Assembly: GCF_018398875.1 (NCBI RefSeq)
Contig: NZ_JAGWDK010000010.1
Span: 186,001 to 250,000, forward strand
Direction: 5' to 3'
Source of the DNA: Bradyrhizobium sp. sGM-13
GTDB taxonomy: Bacteria > Pseudomonadota > Alphaproteobacteria > Rhizobiales > Xanthobacteraceae
DNA length: 64,000 nt
In this document: in pieces, positions 61,113 through 64,000 of the stretch
Layout: the number at the start of each line of letters is the position of its first letter
Numbering within the stretch: position 1 is the stretch's first letter
Notes under the pieces: model-generated
Databases searched by the model: none
Told to the model about the DNA's origin: nothing
The model's input: the letters and a program-made list of their open reading frames with translations, nothing else
Made by a program: the position numbers and the translations under genes

Positions 61113-61751
61113 ATGTCGCCTCGACCCGCACGTAAAGCGCTGAATGCCTACCACCATGGGGATCTTCGTGATGCCCTGGTTCAGGCCGCGTTGCACGAAG
61201 TGGAACTGGGCGGTCCCGAAGCGATCAGCATCAGCGCACTGGCCAAGAAACTCGGCGTCTCGCAGCCGGCGCCCTACAAGCATTTTGCCGATCGCGAGAC
61301 GCTGCTGACGGCTGTGACGGCCGAAGCGTTCCGCCAGTTCAGCGCCATGATGCGTGCGGCGCTTGAAAAGCCGTCGAAGCAGTCGAAGCTGTCGCGCTTC
61401 GCGCAGCTCACGCTTGATTTCGGCCTGCGCCGCAACGGCATCTATCGCCTGATGTTCGCGTCTCGAACCATGGCATGCGCGCCGAAAGGCAGCGAGCTGC
61501 ATAGTGCAGCAATGGAGACCTTCGAGCTCCTGGTAGAGGCGCTGGAGGCGCCCGCTGTAGAACTGTTGCGCGAGCGGAGCGCTCTGAAGATCTGGGCTTC
61601 GCTGCACGGCGTGGTGATGCTCGCCGAACAGGGACTGCTCACCGGCCAGGCTGCCCATGTCAGCCGAGAAGAACTGGTCGAGGACATCGTGGCGGAAACC
61701 AAGCTCGCGCTGTCAGTTGCCATCGAGAAGGCCGGCAAGGCTGGTTCATGA
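61113..61751 (+). CDS. TetR-family regulator with WHG domain
   Basis: A 212-aa regulator: the helix-turn-helix is HHGDLRDALVQAALHEVELG, ISISALAKKLGVSQPAPYKH, FADRETLLTAV, and the C-terminal part fits the TetR_C_33/WHG type (FGLRRNGIYRLMFASRTM). It is divergent from the ferredoxin-P450 cluster and overlaps nhaA by 4 bp (ATGA), so it could control either. The divergent arrangement suggests the P450 side. Confidence 0.87.
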   Translation: MSPRPARKALNAYHHGDLRDALVQAALHEVELGGPEAISISALAKKLGVSQPAPYKHFADRETLLTAVTAEAFRQFSAMMRAALEKPSKQSKLSRFAQLTLDFGLRRNGIYRLMFASRTMACAPKGSELHSAAMETFELLVEALEAPAVELLRERSALKIWASLHGVVMLAEQGLLTGQAAHVSREELVEDIVAETKLALSVAIEKAGKAGS

Positions 61752-62950
61752 CGGCCAAGACCCCGATGGCCAAGGCTCCGACGGCCGCGCCTCACATATC
61801 CGACAATACCGACCTTTATGGCGGTATCGCGCTTGGCATCGCCGCAGCTGCAGCGCTCATCGTCGCTAACTCGCCGCTCGGGCCGCAGTATCAGGCGCTG
61901 TTGCATACCACCGGCGAGGTGCGGATCGGATCGATCGGATTGACCAAGACGCTCGAACACTGGATCAACGACGGCTTGATGGCGGTGTTCTTTCTGCTGG
62001 TCGGCCTCGAGATCAAACGCGAGGCGATCGAGGGTGCGCTGGCGAGCCCGAAGAAAGCAGCATTGCCCGTGATCGCCGCGTTCGGCGGATTTGTCACGCC
62101 GGCCGCCATTTTTGCCGCGATCAACTGGGGCGATGCCGAGGCGTTGCGCGGCTGGGCCATACCGGCAGCCACCGACATTGCCTTTGCGCTCGGCGTCTGC
62201 GCCATGCTGGGACGCAAGGTACCGGCTGCGCTGAAAACCTTTCTATTGGCGCTCGCAATCATCGACGATCTGATGGCGATCATCGTTATCGCGATCTTCT
62301 ATGCTGCCGACCTTTCGGTTCTGGCGCTGGGGCTCGGCGCGCTCGGCATCGCTGCGCTCGTGGTCCTCAACCTGCTCGATGTGCGAAGGCCCGCATTCTA
62401 TCTGATCGCCGGCCTTTTCACCTGGGTCTGCGTGCTCAAATCTGGCGTGCATGCGACACTTGCCGGTGTCGCTGTCGGCTTCGCGATGCCGCTCACTCGG
62501 CATGATGGCCACAGCCTGCTCGAGGACACCGAACATGCACTCAAGCCGTGGGTCAGTTTCGCCATCGTGCCGCTCTTTGCCTTCGCCAATGCAGGCGTAT
62601 CGTTTCATGGGCTGACCTTGGAAAAGCTGACAGGGCCGATACCACTTGGGATCATTGCAGGGCTGTTCATCGGCAAGCAGATCGGCGTCTTCGGCGCCTC
62701 GCTGCTCGCCGTCAGGCTGGGCCTCGCTGCCATGCCGGACGGAGCCACGACGACGAAGTTCTATGCCACGGCCATCCTGACCGGCATCGGTTTCACCATG
62801 AGCCTCTTCATCGGAACGCTGGCGTTCGACGACGAAACCGTCCTCGCGCAGGTCCGGCTCGGCGTTCTCCTGGCGTCTGTGCTGTCCGGCATCATAGCGG
62901 CCGTAATGTTCTCCATCATCGGGAAGTCCAACGGAATTTCTTCGAAATGA
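61748..62950 (+). CDS. nhaA: Na+/H+ antiporter NhaA
   Basis: A 400-aa inner-membrane antiporter with about 12 helices. Ion-binding aspartates are in IIDDLMAI (the pair of E. coli Asp163/164) and ATDIAFALG (Asp133). The pH-sensing N-terminal part has VGLEIKREAIEGAL. It exchanges Na+ or Li+ for H+ and supports pH and salt tolerance. Translation is coupled to the upstream TetR gene. Confidence 0.92.
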   Translation: MTAKTPMAKAPTAAPHISDNTDLYGGIALGIAAAAALIVANSPLGPQYQALLHTTGEVRIGSIGLTKTLEHWINDGLMAVFFLLVGLEIKREAIEGALASPKKAALPVIAAFGGFVTPAAIFAAINWGDAEALRGWAIPAATDIAFALGVCAMLGRKVPAALKTFLLALAIIDDLMAIIVIAIFYAADLSVLALGLGALGIAALVVLNLLDVRRPAFYLIAGLFTWVCVLKSGVHATLAGVAVGFAMPLTRHDGHSLLEDTEHALKPWVSFAIVPLFAFANAGVSFHGLTLEKLTGPIPLGIIAGLFIGKQIGVFGASLLAVRLGLAAMPDGATTTKFYATAILTGIGFTMSLFIGTLAFDDETVLAQVRLGVLLASVLSGIIAAVMFSIIGKSNGISSK

Positions 62951-63111
62951 CGGAAAGATTCGACGAGCTCGTCACCGGCGCATGACGTCCTTGCCCTGCC
63001 CGGGCGCCAGAATCCCTTGACCTCGGTTTTTCCACGCGGCGCAAACGCGCCACACCTGCCGCAAGATCGAGGGCCCGCGCGGCGACCGCTGCTTGTATTC
63101 GCCGCGGCCAA

Positions 63112-64000
63112 ATGGTCATGTGGGCGAGTCAAAGGCGGCGTCGATTGAGCACGAATATTACCAGATCTACTGCACCTCGGCGGCTGAGGTTCGCGCCAGC
63201 GCGATCTGTCAGAAGCGCGGCTTTCGGCGTGCTGGTGTCGTTCTGCCTTTCGGGTCTGGCCCTCGGAAAAGACAAAGACGACGATGAAGAAGATGCGGCA
63301 ACAACCAAGCCCGCCCTGCCGAACTTCTACCTCGATATGAGAACCATCTACTCGACGTTGCCCGCCGGCTCGCTCTCGATCGGGTTTAGCGCACCTCCGT
63401 TGCTGTCGAGGCTGGCGAACCTTTCCTCGCTCCGAACCCTTACCTCGCCGTCCAGCCAAAGCGTCTCGGTCGACCTGCCCTTGACCGTCGATGTCAACGA
63501 TCGGCTCTCGGTGTATGGCGGGGTCAGCGGAGCCACCTCGCAGGCGGGTACCGATCCCTGGACGACGTTCTCGATCTACGCTTTTACCGTCGGATTTCAG
63601 GCCGACATCTATCAGCAGAACGGCGGAATGTTCCCGACCATCACCATCCAAGCCAACGCGACGCGATCGATTTCGGACGCGCCGCTGGCCACGACTGCCT
63701 ACAACACCATCCTCGAGGCGGACTACGCGCTGAACGCGGATGAGACGCGCGGGCTGCTCGCTGGCGCGCAATACGCCAGAGTGTTCGTCGATACCCCGCT
63801 CGCCCGCGTCAGCCCCGATATCATGGGCTATGTCGGCGGCTATTATCAATGGGACAACAATTGGAAGCTAACGGGCCGCTTCGGCATGCAATCCTTCGGC
63901 GGCGCGCAGCTTCTGAATCTGACGCCGTTTCCCGCATTCACGCAGCCGATCGTGCGGTTCGACCTCGACCGCATGGATGACGACGATAATCGGCTGTTCG
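63112..64000 (+). CDS. Exported, probably outer-membrane protein (3′ end beyond window)
   Basis: An open frame of 296 codons runs off the right edge. After a basic N-terminus it has a signal sequence (AAFGVLVSFCLSGLALG) and an acidic patch (KDKDDDEEDA), then alternating hydrophobic/polar segments with many aromatic residues (LSVYGGVSGATSQ, VGGYYQWDNNWKLTGRFG), as in beta-barrel proteins. ATG 63112 and ATG 63118 are both in frame; the start is uncertain. I do not recognise the family. The 62951-63111 gap holds no gene. Confidence 0.6.
   Translation, partial: MVMWASQRRRRLSTNITRSTAPRRLRFAPARSVRSAAFGVLVSFCLSGLALGKDKDDDEEDAATTKPALPNFYLDMRTIYSTLPAGSLSIGFSAPPLLSRLANLSSLRTLTSPSSQSVSVDLPLTVDVNDRLSVYGGVSGATSQAGTDPWTTFSIYAFTVGFQADIYQQNGGMFPTITIQANATRSISDAPLATTAYNTILEADYALNADETRGLLAGAQYARVFVDTPLARVSPDIMGYVGGYYQWDNNWKLTGRFGMQSFGGAQLLNLTPFPAFTQPIVRFDLDRMDDDDNRLF

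Noticed and set aside
1..64000. tRNA, rRNA, prophage, IS element, CRISPR or integrative element
   Set aside because: I found no cloverleaf, transposase, integrase, phage gene or regular spacer array in any gap.

Overview
The window reads as a chromosomal segment of a GC-rich alphaproteobacterium, most likely Bradyrhizobium or a close relative in the Nitrobacteraceae. The grounds are the rhizobial-type glycerol operon glpD-glpS-glpT-glpP-glpQ-glpU-glpV, small proteins typical of that family (BA14K-like, DUF982-like, DUF2778) and several intergenic hairpin repeats that resemble ones I remember from Bradyrhizobium genomes. That assignment is inference; no rRNA or tRNA gene is present. The stretch is almost fully coding. 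I see no prophage, IS transposase, CRISPR array or conjugation gene.

Layout. 1-4100: ChaC-like enzyme, orphan Fis-type helix-turn-helix protein, about 1 kb of repeats, Band 7 protein, Old Yellow Enzyme. 4134-13577 (minus): complete glycerol uptake and oxidation locus with its DeoR-type repressor, plus a RidA homologue and a LysR remnant. 13814-15062: small exported proteins. 15066-21140 (minus): fatty-acid beta-oxidation operon fadE-fadA-fadB-thioesterase. 21393-27283: small exported protein, Tat-exported SMP-30-like protein, serine hydrolase, voltage-sensor channel with zinc ribbon, L,D-transpeptidase, flavin reductase. 27465-32560 (minus): RND efflux operon with its TetR regulator and a clear promoter/operator. 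32762-37334: histone-like protein, YcaQ glycosylase, OmpA lipoprotein-like protein behind a CRP-like site, a PMT-family glycosyltransferase. 37738-42816 (minus): VOC protein, enoyl-CoA hydratase, cupin, D-2-hydroxyacid dehydrogenase, FKBP, gamma-glutamyltransferase. 43009-48508: trhO, slyX, hemE, GMC oxidoreductase, enoyl-CoA hydratase with MarR regulator.

The most interesting accessory parts are two catabolic-looking clusters. 48722-55442 (plus) is a tight unit of a GntR regulator, an NMT1/SsuA-type ABC importer with two different permeases, a NodB-fold deacetylase-like protein, a fumarylacetoacetate-hydrolase-family enzyme and a stand-alone zinc-site MetE-like alkyltransferase. 57583-60958 (minus) is ferredoxin, cytochrome P450, VOC protein, carboxymuconolactone-decarboxylase-like protein and DOPA-4,5-dioxygenase-like protein, divergent from a TetR regulator followed by nhaA. 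The substrates of both are unknown. The window ends inside an exported, probably outer-membrane protein.

The clearest mechanistic oddity is in the glycerol importer: its two ATPases have complementary lesions (GlpS lacks the switch histidine, GlpT lacks the LSGGQ signature), so their heterodimer should have one normal and one degenerate ATP site.
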